Source: Paenibacillus elgii NBRC 100335 (GTDB taxonomy: Bacteria; Bacillota; Bacilli; Paenibacillales; NBRC-103111). From it: a stretch of 64,000 bases of DNA. The stretch lies in the NCBI RefSeq assembly GCF_004000865.1, contig NZ_BIMB01000002.1, positions 228,693 to 292,692 on the forward strand. The letters run 5' to 3'. Made by a program: the position numbers and the translations under genes. Below the pieces are notes generated by a model. That model was not told where the DNA came from and searched no databases. It saw nothing but the letters and a program-made list of their open reading frames with translations. The stretch's first letter is position 1; each line of letters begins with the position of its first letter. Positions 1 to 8,022 of the stretch are shown in pieces.

Positions 1-394
1 TCCGGATGACCGGGGCTAGCACCGCGTCTTCTGTCCCGACCAGAAGCGAAAGATGGATGTCCCGCTTCACGACAATTTTGTCGTCCGCCCACATCGAATT
101 CATGATCGGATAGTCCTTGATCGCCCGAACGACCGCTTGAATAAAAAAGGCGAAGTACGTCAAATTGACGCCTTCCTGCCGCAAAAAGTCGTCTTTGAGC
201 TTGCTGCGCAGCAGGACCAGATTCGTTACGTCCGCTTCGACGATCGTCAGGGCATGCGGAATCTCCGTCACGCTCCGCTTCGTGCGCTCGGCAATCGTCC
301 TTCGGACAGGCGTCACGTCGATGGCGTAATCAGTATCGGCAAGCTCCTCCTGCCGCTGAGGCACGGTCATTTCCATAACATTGGACTGGCTCAT
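1..394 (-). CDS. 2-oxo acid dehydrogenase E2 acyltransferase core, N-terminal part (runs off the window)
   Basis: The visible 131 residues match the start of the catalytic (inner core) domain of lipoamide acyltransferases, the E2 subunits of pyruvate- and branched-chain-type dehydrogenases: VTPVRRTIAERT, then a VEADVTNL stretch, then FAFFIQAVVRAI and the VGTEDAVLAPVIR strand. ATG at 394 is chosen because GGAGG lies 6-7 bases upstream and a TTGACA/TACGAT promoter lies about 100 bases upstream. Only about 25 residues precede the core, so the lipoyl domain and the E1/E3-binding domain of normal E2 proteins are absent, and no lipoyl coding sequence is seen upstream. The gene continues past base 1, so the active-site HxxxD motif and the neighbours on that side cannot be seen. 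It could be a free-standing acyltransferase core or a damaged E2 gene. Confidence 0.8.
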   Translation of the reverse strand, partial: MSQSNVMEMTVPQRQEELADTDYAIDVTPVRRTIAERTKRSVTEIPHALTIVEADVTNLVLLRSKLKDDFLRQEGVNLTYFAFFIQAVVRAIKDYPIMNSMWADDKIVVKRDIHLSLLVGTEDAVLAPVIR

Positions 395-494
395 GTTGTT
401 TCCTCCAATCTTTTTTCTAAACTCACCCTCTCCCCACGCAGTCTCCACGAAAAGTTAGTATGTAATCATAGGATCAGGTACTAATTCTATTCCA

Positions 495-523
495 ATCGTA
501 CCCCTAAGAAAGACGGGTGTCAA
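495..523 (-). promoter_or_regulatory. Predicted sigma-A promoter of the E2 gene
   Basis: On the minus strand TTGACA (523-518), a 17-base spacer and TACGAT (500-495) lie about 100 bases before the E2 start codon. A GGCAGGT/ACCTGCC inverted repeat at 540-564 sits between this promoter and the stop codon of the upstream gene and may act as a weak terminator for it, but no T-run follows. Confidence 0.6.
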
Positions 524-598
524 CTGCGGTATCCCGGTCGGCAGGTCCATCGGTTGAACCTGCCAGCGCCCAGGCTGCCCCGTCGGAATCTCGTTATC

Positions 599-1003
599 CT
601 ACGGCCAAATCGCCGCTTCTTCCCGGCTCGATGGCCTGGCGTATAAATTATTGCTCATTGGGCCCGAGTAGACGATATACCGAACCACTTTGCCTTTATC
701 GCAAAAAACGATGATTTTGTTGGCATCGTCATAGGACAAATGTCGATCGGTCCAATGATAGCCCACAGCGGCATTAATGGTTTGCGGATCGGTGTAAGGT
801 CCAAAGACGTACACCTTGTCCCAAGCGAAGTCGGTATGATCTTTCAAATAAACGGCTGCGCCCGCTTCCCGGGCTTTGGACGCTTCTTTCTCAATGACGC
901 GGGCGAGCTGCTGCTCCGGGCTCCCCATTTCGAGCCGGATCACGCCGTAAATGACGGCTGCGGCAAAAAACATGGCTGCGACGATTGCTATTTTTTTCTT
1001 CAT
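599..1003 (-). CDS. Hypothetical membrane-anchored protein
   Basis: A 134-residue protein of no family I recognise. It starts MKKKIAIVAAMFFAAAVIYGV, a single hydrophobic signal-anchor, and the rest is soluble and probably outside the cell. It contains YVFGPYTDP and KIIVFCDKGKVVRYIVYSG, suggesting a small alpha/beta fold. The ATG at 1003 begins one base after the stop codon of the preceding GNAT gene (stop 1005-1007), so it is probably translated by coupling; there is no convincing ribosome site of its own. A longer in-frame reading that extends into the GNAT gene is possible but less likely. Function unknown. Confidence 0.6.
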   Translation of the reverse strand: MKKKIAIVAAMFFAAAVIYGVIRLEMGSPEQQLARVIEKEASKAREAGAAVYLKDHTDFAWDKVYVFGPYTDPQTINAAVGYHWTDRHLSYDDANKIIVFCDKGKVVRYIVYSGPMSNNLYARPSSREEAAIWP

Positions 1004-1004
1004 G

Positions 1005-1436
1005 CTACAGCTCTTTTCGGAACACTTGCTGCGTCTTCGTATTTTCGAATCCTGCATGCTTGTAAAATTGGTGGGCCTCCACTCGGGTGACGTTGACCCG
1101 GACGCGAAGCTCTTGGTAGCCCTTCGTTCTTGCCCATTCCTCGCAACGTCGTACCAACTGTTGGCCGATCCGCTGGCCTCTGAACTCCTGATCTACGACC
1201 AGGCCTCCGATTTCAGCGTAGGGCGGAGATTCGACCAGCAATCTTCCATGCGCATGAATCCAGCCGACGAGCTTGCTCAGCGCTTCCGCCACGATCACGA
1301 CATGATCGTCCGCATTCAGAATCGGAGCTAACCTTGCTTCGATTTGCTCCGCGTTAGCGGGGTAGCCCAATTGATCGGATAACCGGGCAATTTCCAGGCT
1401 ATCCTGCAGCACGGCTTTCCGGTAATGCAAGTCCAT
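1005..1436 (-). CDS. GNAT-family N-acetyltransferase
   Basis: A 143-residue, full-length single GNAT domain that transfers an acetyl group from acetyl-CoA to an amine. Beta-4 and motif A are clear: IGGLVVDQEFRGQRIGQQLV, with the RGQRIG pyrophosphate loop, followed by the C-terminal HQFYKHAGFENT motif B. The substrate cannot be read from the sequence; proteins of this size acetylate aminoglycosides, polyamines or protein N-termini. It overlaps nothing and is followed at one base by the membrane-anchored hypothetical gene, so the two form a small operon. The ribosome site before the ATG (GGGGATG) is weak. Confidence 0.85.
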   Translation of the reverse strand: MDLHYRKAVLQDSLEIARLSDQLGYPANAEQIEARLAPILNADDHVVIVAEALSKLVGWIHAHGRLLVESPPYAEIGGLVVDQEFRGQRIGQQLVRRCEEWARTKGYQELRVRVNVTRVEAHQFYKHAGFENTKTQQVFRKEL

Positions 1437-1545
1437 TTCGTCTCATCCCCAGTCTACGTGCTCTTTTTTCTTTTACACCGTCAGCAACCAGTTTATCATA
1501 TCCTCCTCCCTAAAAATAACGTTTGTGGCGACCAGCCGGAAACGC

Positions 1546-1573
1546 AAAAAGGACCGGGGCAAAGCCCAGTCCC
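1546..1573 (-). terminator. Rho-independent terminator after the M28 peptidase gene
   Basis: Minus strand: GGACTGGGC, a TTT loop and GCCCCGGTCC, followed by TTTTTGC. It lies 12 bases after the stop codon of the M28 peptidase. Confidence 0.8.
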
Positions 1574-1584
1574 TAGGAAGCGGA

Positions 1585-2985
1585 TCAAACCGGCGGATTC
1601 GGGTCGTACGGATAGTTTACCGGCGTAAAGAAATCCTTGTATCGTTTGAATGTCGGTGTCGTCGGCGACAAGATTTCCACTACGGAATTGCCGACAATCG
1701 TTGCGACGTTGGCCAATTTGTCCTTGCTGATTTTATCGATGGTGTCGTACCGGGTATGGTATTCGGGCTCGGCAGGGGAATGGGTGTACAAAGCGGTGGC
1801 GACTCCCCGCTGGTAGAACGGAACATGATCGCTTCGTCCAAAGCGGCCGTACGGAATGACCCCGGATAATCTGGAGGCAAAGGTCGCGCCCAGGTCGGTG
1901 ACCACGTTTTTCTGTCCGTTTACCGTGTACATGCCCAAGGTGCCGGAATTTTTGCTGCCTACCATATCGAGTTGAAAATGCCCGATGAACCGGCCGATAT
2001 CCGTGGAGCTGAGCGAGTTGGCGTAGGCCTGAGAGCCGTATAAGCCGTATTCTTCCGCGCCGAACGTCAGGAAACGCACCTCCGAATCCCGCTGGGTACC
2101 CGCGACGGCCCGCGCCACTTCCAGCACAATGCCCACGCCGGAAGCATCGTCGTTCGCTCCGGGGCCTGCGGACACCGAGTCGTGATGAGCGCCGACCGTA
2201 ACCAGATCACTGGTCGTTGTCGTCGTATTGGGCCTTAACGTAGCCACGACGTTGTAGGAGGTGGCGGCCATGGCGGCTACGCCTTGAACACTGAGACGTA
2301 CCCGAGGGCCGCCGTTTGCCGCCGTCTTTTGCTTCAAGGCTTGCGCGTCTTTGCCCGACAGGCTGACGGTCGGAAGGGAAAGAGTGCTGAATTGCGTATC
2401 CAAAATCGGGGTATCGGAGGAAGGATTATAAAGAATGACGGCCACGGCGCCTTGATCCGCGACATTAGCGATTTTTGCATTGGTATCGATTTGGCCCGCT
2501 TCGATCAGAGCTATCTTTCCTTTGAGCTCCAGACCCTTTACATCCTGCGGCGTTCCTTTTTTCGCATCGACAACCTCGCCGCTGACATCGCCGCCTTGCG
2601 TGTTTTGCAGGGCTTGCGGAGCAAGCTGCTGGCTTGCCAGTCCATGAGTTCCTTCGATCGTCAGTTGAATGCTGCTTGGGGCGGTAAATTTGGGGAACGT
2701 AAAGGACTGCAGGTTGACCGTGTAGCCGTACTTCTCGAGCTCGCCTTTGATGTACTGCACCGCATTGTACTCATTTTGCGTCCCGGCTACCCTCGAAGAC
2801 GCGGCCAAGCGCGAAACGTGGTTGAAAATGGCGTCCCCGTTCACGGTGATGGCGTTAGCCGAGCCATGGACGACAGCGCCTTCGGGTCCGGCCTCCGGAG
2901 GAGCCGCTAACGCGAGCCCTGCGCCCGATCCCCAGCAAAGAGCGGCGGTCAAAAGTAAACGCGACCAAAAAATTCCTTTCATCAT
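1585..2985 (-). CDS. Secreted M28-family zinc aminopeptidase with PA domain
   Basis: A 466-residue extracellular peptidase, similar in layout to Bacillus YwaD (double-zinc leucyl aminopeptidase). Residues 1-28 form a Sec signal peptide ending in ALA. A protease-associated (PA) insert spans about 130-250 and the M28 catalytic domain about 255-450. Metal and catalytic residues visible: HHDS, GANDDASG, the acidic pair in FGAEEYGL, QLDMVG, and the last histidine in EYHTRYD. AAGGAG lies 5 bases before the first ATG; the adjacent second ATG is equally possible. It removes N-terminal residues from extracellular peptides and would supply the peptide-uptake genes further along the window. A terminator follows directly. 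Confidence 0.9.
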   Translation of the reverse strand: MMKGIFWSRLLLTAALCWGSGAGLALAAPPEAGPEGAVVHGSANAITVNGDAIFNHVSRLAASSRVAGTQNEYNAVQYIKGELEKYGYTVNLQSFTFPKFTAPSSIQLTIEGTHGLASQQLAPQALQNTQGGDVSGEVVDAKKGTPQDVKGLELKGKIALIEAGQIDTNAKIANVADQGAVAVILYNPSSDTPILDTQFSTLSLPTVSLSGKDAQALKQKTAANGGPRVRLSVQGVAAMAATSYNVVATLRPNTTTTTSDLVTVGAHHDSVSAGPGANDDASGVGIVLEVARAVAGTQRDSEVRFLTFGAEEYGLYGSQAYANSLSSTDIGRFIGHFQLDMVGSKNSGTLGMYTVNGQKNVVTDLGATFASRLSGVIPYGRFGRSDHVPFYQRGVATALYTHSPAEPEYHTRYDTIDKISKDKLANVATIVGNSVVEILSPTTPTFKRYKDFFTPVNYPYDPNPPV

Positions 2986-3076
2986 GTCACTCCTTTTTGT
3001 TGTGAAATGTAATACGCTTCTACTTTATTGCAGCGGTTAGCTCAAATATGTATGCATTTTTGGAATGAACGAATGA

Positions 3077-3122
3077 AAAAAGCGCAGCCATCTTCCCGTA
3101 GCAGGGGGAGGCTTGCGCTTTT
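3077..3122 (-). terminator. Terminator after the VOC gene
   Basis: Long stem AAAAGCGCAAGCC / GGCTGCGCTTTTTT on the minus strand (one bulge) with a 19-base loop and a T-run, 36 bases after the VOC stop codon. The T/A tracts on both sides make it potentially bidirectional. Confidence 0.75.
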
Positions 3123-3157
3123 GAATAATTAACCTATGTTTAATTTCATTTAATCGA

Positions 3158-3841
3158 TCAAGCCTGCCCGTTCACGCTCTCGATCCGATACGGCTTCGGT
3201 CCAAGCTCGATAATGCCGGCACGGTCCGTCCGAAGCTTAACCGTCGTCGAAAAAATACCGGGCATCCGCTCATCCGGAAACCAAGGGCGTTTGTGATCGA
3301 TCACGATCAGCAGACCTTCCACATCGCCGACCGCGGCAAATCGCAGGCCGTCTCCGCTCCATTTCTCCAGCGACAACGATTCGTGCAGCTGCCGGAGGGC
3401 GGCAGGCAGATCCTCGACCGGAAGCCCGATCTCGCTAATCCGTAAAATATCCTTGGACGAGAAAGGCTCGTTGGTTGCATTGCTCAAGGAATGATGGGCG
3501 ATCAATTCGACGAGATTGCCGTCCGGATCGTAGAAATATAAGGCCGTGGCATTCCAATTCGGAAAAGGATATTGCGCGGCATCGTCTTTGGCAATCGGCT
3601 CGATTCCTTTGCTGCGCACCCATTCCAGCGCTTCGTTCGCTTTATTGTCGGGAATCGTGAAGGCGATGTGGTAATAAGCTTGTTCCCGGTCATCCGCCAT
3701 AAAAGTAAGCTTGGATTCGCCTGCCTGAATCACCAGCGAATCCGCATTCTCTTCCAGCACGGGAAGCTGAAGCGTATCGCGATAGAACTGTTTTGTCGCC
3801 TCGTAATTGGAGGAATGCAAAATCACTTCGCTTATTTTCAT
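3158..3841 (-). CDS. Two-domain VOC (glyoxalase/dioxygenase-fold) protein
   Basis: 227 residues with two vicinal-oxygen-chelate halves. The first (1-120) runs from MKISEVILHSSNYEATKQFYRD to FYDPDGNLVELIAHH and keeps the His (YYHIAF) and Glu (LVELI) positions that bind metal. The second half (about 135-225) is more divergent and lacks a clear GNxxE strand. Such proteins are glyoxalases, extradiol dioxygenases or drug-binding proteins; the substrate is not readable. The ATG at 3841 is used because GGAGAG sits 7 bases upstream. It follows the YitT-type gene by 23 bases and is probably co-transcribed with it. Confidence 0.85.
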   Translation of the reverse strand: MKISEVILHSSNYEATKQFYRDTLQLPVLEENADSLVIQAGESKLTFMADDREQAYYHIAFTIPDNKANEALEWVRSKGIEPIAKDDAAQYPFPNWNATALYFYDPDGNLVELIAHHSLSNATNEPFSSKDILRISEIGLPVEDLPAALRQLHESLSLEKWSGDGLRFAAVGDVEGLLIVIDHKRPWFPDERMPGIFSTTVKLRTDRAGIIELGPKPYRIESVNGQA

Positions 3842-3864
3842 GTCGATCTCTCCTTCGTGATAGG

Positions 3865-4779
3865 TCACGAGAAGACTTTCGACGCGTCCCTTCCTGCCCG
3901 CGGAACCAAGGGATAGCTGTGGAACCCTTGTCCGTACACTTCGCTGGCCTCGCTTAGAATGACGAACGCTTGCGGATCTACCGTGCTGACGATCCGCTTA
4001 AGCGGCGCAATGTCGGCATTCCTCAGGACGACCATCAGTACCCCACGGGGTTCCCCGGTATAGCCGCCCCAGCTTGTGAACCGGGTCAAACCGCGGTCCA
4101 ATTCCAGCAAAATCGCAGCGCGCAGCGTCTCTTCGCGTGTTTGATCCGTAATGATAAAGGCTACCTTGGAATCCGATGCCGAATGGATCAGCTCCAGCGC
4201 CTTTTTGGTTAAAAATAATCCGATCCATGCATACAGCGCCTTCTCCGGCGTAAAGACAATCGCAGCCGTTAAAATAACGGCAAAGTCGAGGATCAGCAGC
4301 GCCTTCCCCAGCCCGATGCCGAGCTTGCGATTTAGAAGCAGCGCCACGATCGTAAACCCGCCGGAGGAGGCGTTGCCTTTGAAAATCAAGCCGAGCCCGA
4401 GCCCTGTTCCGATACCGCCATATATGGCGGCCAGCAGCATGTTGTCGGTCAGCGACGGCACGCCTTCGGTCAATAGGATACACAAAGGCAGCAGGACGGA
4501 GCCCAGTACCGTTTTGACCGCAAATCCCCGGCCGAATACCGCCGCTCCCGCCAGAAGCAGCGGCACGTTGATCAGCCATTGGCTGATCGCCGGCTTCAAT
4601 CCCGTTACATATTCGAGGACGGTGGACAAGCCGGTCACACCGCCCGCAGCAATCTGATGCGGATGCTGAAACATGTTATAGCTGATTGCCATCAGCAGGC
4701 AACCGATTGTCAAGTAAGCCATCTGCACTCCGAAGGCCGCCGCACGGCCATACCCGGAAGTGCCGCGATCCTGTTTCAT
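3865..4779 (-). CDS. YitT-family membrane protein (DUF161/DUF2179)
   Basis: 304 residues with about five or six transmembrane helices in residues 15-200, including the family-typical HQIAAGGVTGLS loop and NASSGGFTIVALLLNRK, then a soluble C-terminal DUF2179 domain (about 205-285) ending PQAFVILSEASEVYGQGF. The family is widespread in Firmicutes; transport has been suggested but the substrate is not established. The start is uncertain: ATG at 4779 (AAGG 4 bases upstream) or GTG at 4791. It heads a two-gene unit with the VOC gene. Confidence 0.85.
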   Translation of the reverse strand: MKQDRGTSGYGRAAAFGVQMAYLTIGCLLMAISYNMFQHPHQIAAGGVTGLSTVLEYVTGLKPAISQWLINVPLLLAGAAVFGRGFAVKTVLGSVLLPLCILLTEGVPSLTDNMLLAAIYGGIGTGLGLGLIFKGNASSGGFTIVALLLNRKLGIGLGKALLILDFAVILTAAIVFTPEKALYAWIGLFLTKKALELIHSASDSKVAFIITDQTREETLRAAILLELDRGLTRFTSWGGYTGEPRGVLMVVLRNADIAPLKRIVSTVDPQAFVILSEASEVYGQGFHSYPLVPRAGRDASKVFS

Positions 4780-4953
4780 GTTGCCTTGCACACTCCCTGC
4801 TCTTGGATGTAGTTCTTCATCTTTTTATCATGAATGCTACACCCCTGCAAGAGTGCAGTGCAACGCGAATTCGCTGTATAACGCCTACGCCGCAGTGCTT
4901 TCACACTTTCTTGCAGTACAGCAATTCGGTCAACCCCGGCTTGCTTTCAACTG

Positions 4954-5198
4954 TTACCCAATCTGCAAAATCTCGCGTTCTGCATGGCGTCCGCCGTTCT
5001 TTTCACCGATGACTTCCATAGCCTCCGGACCGCCGGCATGCATCGCCCATTTCTGAATTTCGCTCACTACTTCGCGCAACGCCTGTCCCTTCACTGTCAG
5101 CTCATAGTCTATGCGTACCGGAATTTGGTTACGAACCTGTCACCGGCTTCCGACAGTTCATGAAGCGCACGGGCCGCCTGTTCGCCGCTATGTACCAT
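4954..5198 (-). pseudogene. HxlR-type regulator remnant (truncated and frameshifted)
   Basis: From ATG 5198 (GGGAGG 9 bases upstream) the reading frame gives ALHELSEAGDRFVTK and stops at TAG after 29 codons. Shifting frame restores an HxlR C-terminus: NQIPVRIDYELTVKGQAL, then REVVSEIQKWA, to a TAA at 4954. HxlR proteins normally read LEEAGLVxRxxYNQVPPxVEYSLTxKG, so the fit is close. The N-terminal winged helix of about 60 residues is missing. Promoter and ribosome site remain intact, so a short peptide may still be made. The gene next to it, a methyltransferase, is intact. The 4780-4953 stretch before YitT holds nothing else I can identify. Confidence 0.7.
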
Positions 5199-5256
5199 GA
5201 GAGGTCCTCCCTTCACATAAGGATTTTATATACTTTTTATACTTTTATGTTTATAA

Positions 5257-5285
5257 ATTATGAGATCATTTTGCGGATTTGTCAA
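5257..5285 (-). promoter_or_regulatory. Intact promoter in front of the HxlR remnant
   Basis: Minus strand TTGACA (5285-5280), 17 bases, CATAAT (5262-5257). The -35 box abuts the stop codon of the methyltransferase gene. Downstream the AT-rich tract repeats AAGTATA twice, 10 bases apart, a possible old HxlR operator. Confidence 0.6.
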
Positions 5286-5984
5286 TCACTTCACTGGACT
5301 TTTTTTCCAACCTGCCATGACCACGAAATTAAAATATTTGTAAATGCAATCCGCGTCCGAAAATCCCGCCTGCTTCAGCCAGACAAGCTGCTCCTCCAAG
5401 GTGGACATTCGATCCAGCTTGGTCCGTTCGTAAGCCGCCGAAATTTCGGCTGCTGACAGCCCGCTGTTCTCCACCTTGCGTCTCCAATCCTGCTTATACC
5501 GCTCCTCCAGCGCAGGTGTGCTTCCCAACACCTGATCCGCGTTAATAAACAGTCCGTTGTCGTTCAGCAAGGCGTAGGCGGTACGGTATACCTTTTGCTT
5601 CTCAGCATCAGCAAGATGGTGAATCGAAAGGGACGAGATGACGATGTCATACTTTTCCCAGTACTCACAGGTTGTGTAATCCCCAACAATATACGTGACA
5701 TTCGGCACGCCGCTGAATCTCGTCCGGGCCACCTCCAGCATCGGGCCGGAAAGATCTACCAGCGTCAGCTTGGCACGGGGATGCTTCTGCAGCATGAACG
5801 CCGAAAACAAGCCGGTGCCCGCGCCCAAATCCAAAATGCTCGGAGCATCGTTCCCCTCATCCATTAGCGAAACGGCAATTTGGTAAAAGTCATCGAAGCA
5901 GGGAATCAATTTGCGTCTTTGGCGGTCGTATGCGCTTGCGGCTTCGTTAAACTGTTCCATAAGCTGCTTTTTGGTATGGTCCAT
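5286..5984 (-). CDS. Class I SAM-dependent methyltransferase
   Basis: 232 residues; the Rossmann fold of SAM-binding methyltransferases covers about 25-170. Motif I is ILDLGAGTGLFS (about 50-61), the acidic ribose-binding residue is in LVDLSGPMLEVA, and the motif IV region reads YDIVISSLSIHHL. The C-terminal quarter (MSTLEEQLVWLKQAGFSDADCIYKYFNFVVMAGWK) is typical of small-molecule methyltransferases of the methyltransf_25/12 group. The substrate is unknown. GGAGGG lies 7 bases before the ATG. Confidence 0.88.
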   Translation of the reverse strand: MDHTKKQLMEQFNEAASAYDRQRRKLIPCFDDFYQIAVSLMDEGNDAPSILDLGAGTGLFSAFMLQKHPRAKLTLVDLSGPMLEVARTRFSGVPNVTYIVGDYTTCEYWEKYDIVISSLSIHHLADAEKQKVYRTAYALLNDNGLFINADQVLGSTPALEERYKQDWRRKVENSGLSAAEISAAYERTKLDRMSTLEEQLVWLKQAGFSDADCIYKYFNFVVMAGWKKSPVK

Positions 5985-6080
5985 CCCGGTTCCCTCCAGA
6001 GAATAAGATTAGAAGATTGCTTTAGCGATAGTATAAGCAAAGTACAGTTATAATAAAAATATATTAAACTTATAAAATAT

Positions 6081-6116
6081 ATAGTTAATAACTATGAATA
6101 TATGCTGATCAGCATA
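6081..6116. promoter_or_regulatory. Two adjacent palindromes in a divergent intergenic region
   Basis: ATAGTTAATAACTAT (6081-6095, perfect 7-1-7) and TATGCTGATCAGCATA (6101-6116, perfect 16-bp palindrome) lie side by side between the divergent methyltransferase and secreted-protein genes. The region 5985-6231 is very AT-rich and otherwise holds no gene. They look like regulator binding sites, but the regulator is unknown. Confidence 0.45.
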
Positions 6117-6231
6117 GCCTAACTGCGCATACCCATAATATAGCTCTTTTTATGGAAATATATTTAAATATTAGGTGAACAATGGTATTATTATAGAGTA
6201 AAATTATTCCAAAATTCAGGAGGTTTGGATC

Positions 6232-6921
6232 ATGAAAAAAACATTTCTTGTCCTGCTGGTCTTCATCGCATCGCTTAGCGCATCCTTGTCCGCATCTGCT
6301 GCAAATCGGGATTCCTGGATTAAGTGGTATACGCAATCCTCGACTTATTCGGGAATTGTCGGGGAACTTATCGTTCCATCAAATGTGAATGCAACCAATA
6401 GCAGCGTATTAAACTTTCAGTTAGGTTTGGGCGACTATGTTGAAAGCGGAATTTCTTATACTGCCGGTAAATATAAGGCCTTCATCAACACCGGGTACCA
6501 CGCTTGCAAAAATACAGGAAAATCGGATAGCGAATGTGCCCCCTACTGGAGATCCGAATTTTTGAATGTACAGCCATCGCCAGGTGAAAAAATTACCGTC
6601 AAAATTGTCAATAACGGAAACAGTACGTTTGACTTTTATGTCAACGGATCAAGGGTGATTAACGGCGCCGACTGGGGGACAAGAAAACACTTCCTTACGA
6701 TACCTGCCACAACACAAGTTAAACAAATGCACATTACAACCGACACGGATGGAAAAACGCACTATTCCAACGCGTCATGGCAAAACGTTAAGATGAGAGC
6801 CAACGCCTCAGGAAGCACTTACACGGATTGGAACAGCAGTACGCCGGTCATCGCTGCCCACCAAAACCAATCGGATTTTATCATTCATAGTAAATATGAT
6901 CCGTTGAAAACATCAAGATAA
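6232..6921 (+). CDS. Secreted protein of unknown family
   Basis: 229 residues with a clean Sec signal peptide (1-24, ending SASA before ANRDSW). The mature part of about 205 residues is rich in Ser, Thr, Asn and aromatic residues and in short alternating stretches (SGIVGELIVPS, SVLNFQLGLGDYV, KITVKIVNNG, FDFYVNGSRVI) that suggest an all-beta sandwich, perhaps carbohydrate-binding or G1-peptidase-like. It has two cysteines (YHACKN, DSECAP) 11 residues apart, likely a disulfide. I do not recognise the family. Base composition is clearly more AT-rich than its neighbours, which suggests acquisition. AGGAGG is 8 bases before the ATG. Confidence 0.75.
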   Translation: MKKTFLVLLVFIASLSASLSASAANRDSWIKWYTQSSTYSGIVGELIVPSNVNATNSSVLNFQLGLGDYVESGISYTAGKYKAFINTGYHACKNTGKSDSECAPYWRSEFLNVQPSPGEKITVKIVNNGNSTFDFYVNGSRVINGADWGTRKHFLTIPATTQVKQMHITTDTDGKTHYSNASWQNVKMRANASGSTYTDWNSSTPVIAAHQNQSDFIIHSKYDPLKTSR

Positions 6922-6961
6922 GATGGGTATACGGATCGTTTAACAGTAAGTATTGAAACAA

Positions 6962-7023
6962 GGAGCTGCGATCCGCAGCTCCCGAGAAAAACAACTGCCC
7001 TGGCGCCGTTGCAGACGCCAGGG
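6962..7023 (-). terminator. trxB terminator and a second hairpin
   Basis: At 6998-7023 CCCTGGCG / CGCCAGGG forms an 8-bp stem; on the minus strand it is followed by CAGTTGTTTTTC, so it ends trxB transcription. A second perfect hairpin, GGAGCTGCG-ATC-CGCAGCTCC (6962-6982), lies between it and the convergent secreted-protein gene and may stop transcription from that side, although no T-run follows it on the plus strand. Confidence 0.7.
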
Positions 7024-7042
7024 TCAGTCCAATCCGATTCTA

Positions 7043-7984
7043 TTACCGCGCAAGCTCCTTCAGCTCGGCCGACTCCAGAAATCTCTCGCAATCGAGCGCC
7101 GCCATGCAGCCTGTGCCCGCTGCGCTGATCGCCTGCCGATACCGGCTGTCCTGTACGTCGCCGCACGCGAATACGCCGGGAATGTTCGTTTCCGTCGTGC
7201 CGGGCTTCACCAGCAGGTAACCGTGATCGTCGGTCGTCAGCTGGTCGTCCAGAAACTTCGTATTCGGCGTGTGGCCGATCGCTACGAAGATGCCGTCTAC
7301 CTCGATGATTTCTTCCTCGCCAGTGTCGTTGTTTCTCACCTTAAGCCCAGTCACGCCCCGCTCGCCCGCGATGACTTCCAGCGGGGTCCGGTTCAGCTGC
7401 CAGCTGATTTTCTCATTGGCGCGTGCCCGCTCCTGCATGATCTTCGACGCGCGAAGCTCGGTGCGCCGGTTCACCAGAACGACCTCCGAAGCGAAGCGGG
7501 TCAGGAAGTTCGCCTCTTCCATGGCCGAATCCCCGCCGCCGATGACGATAATTTTTTTGCCCCGGAAGAAGAAGCCGTCGCATGTCGCACAGGTGCTTAC
7601 CCCGCGGCCGACGTTTTCTTTTTCCCCCGGAATGCCGAGGTATTTCGCAGAAGCTCCGGTGGAGACGATCACCGTTTCCGCTTGAATGTCGCCCATGCCT
7701 TCGACCGAAAGGGTAAACGGCCGCTTGGAGAGATCGGCTTTGTTCACCCATCCCGTCCGGAATTCGGCGCCGAAGCGCTCGGCCTGCTTACGCATATTAT
7801 CCATTAACTCGGGGCCCATGATTCCTTCCGGGAAGCCCGGGAAGTTCTCGACCTCGGTCGTCGTCGTCAGTTGTCCCCCCGGCTCCGGACCTTCGATCAC
7901 CAAGGGCTTCAATCCCGCTCTCGCCAAATAAATTGCCGCCGTCAACCCTCCGGGGCCGGTTCCGATAATTACGCTATTGTACAT
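7043..7984 (-). CDS. trxB: Thioredoxin reductase (NADPH)
   Basis: 313 residues, normal length. It reduces thioredoxin with NADPH through FAD and a redox-active disulfide. Visible: FAD-binding GTGPGGLTAAIYLARAG near the N-terminus, the CATC redox pair in STCATCDGFFFRGKK, NADPH-binding VIGGGDSAMEEA, and the C-terminal FAD loop PGVFACGDVQDSRYRQ. The ATG at 7984 is chosen over one 18 bases upstream because GGAGG sits 8 bases before it. The GGQLTTTTEVENFPGFPEGI stretch is nearer to the E. coli and actinobacterial form than to Bacillus TrxB as I remember them, so it may be a second copy in this genome. The promoter carries unusual 11-bp repeats. Confidence 0.9.
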   Translation of the reverse strand: MYNSVIIGTGPGGLTAAIYLARAGLKPLVIEGPEPGGQLTTTTEVENFPGFPEGIMGPELMDNMRKQAERFGAEFRTGWVNKADLSKRPFTLSVEGMGDIQAETVIVSTGASAKYLGIPGEKENVGRGVSTCATCDGFFFRGKKIIVIGGGDSAMEEANFLTRFASEVVLVNRRTELRASKIMQERARANEKISWQLNRTPLEVIAGERGVTGLKVRNNDTGEEEIIEVDGIFVAIGHTPNTKFLDDQLTTDDHGYLLVKPGTTETNIPGVFACGDVQDSRYRQAISAAGTGCMAALDCERFLESAELKELAR

Positions 7985-8022
7985 GATGTGTTCCTCCTTC
8001 ATACTACCTATCCTTAAGCTTT

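Noticed and set aside
53..484. Open frame of 143 codons on the plus strand
   Set aside because: It is antisense to the E2 core gene, whose protein sequence is clearly conserved; the plus frame has no ribosome site or family similarity.
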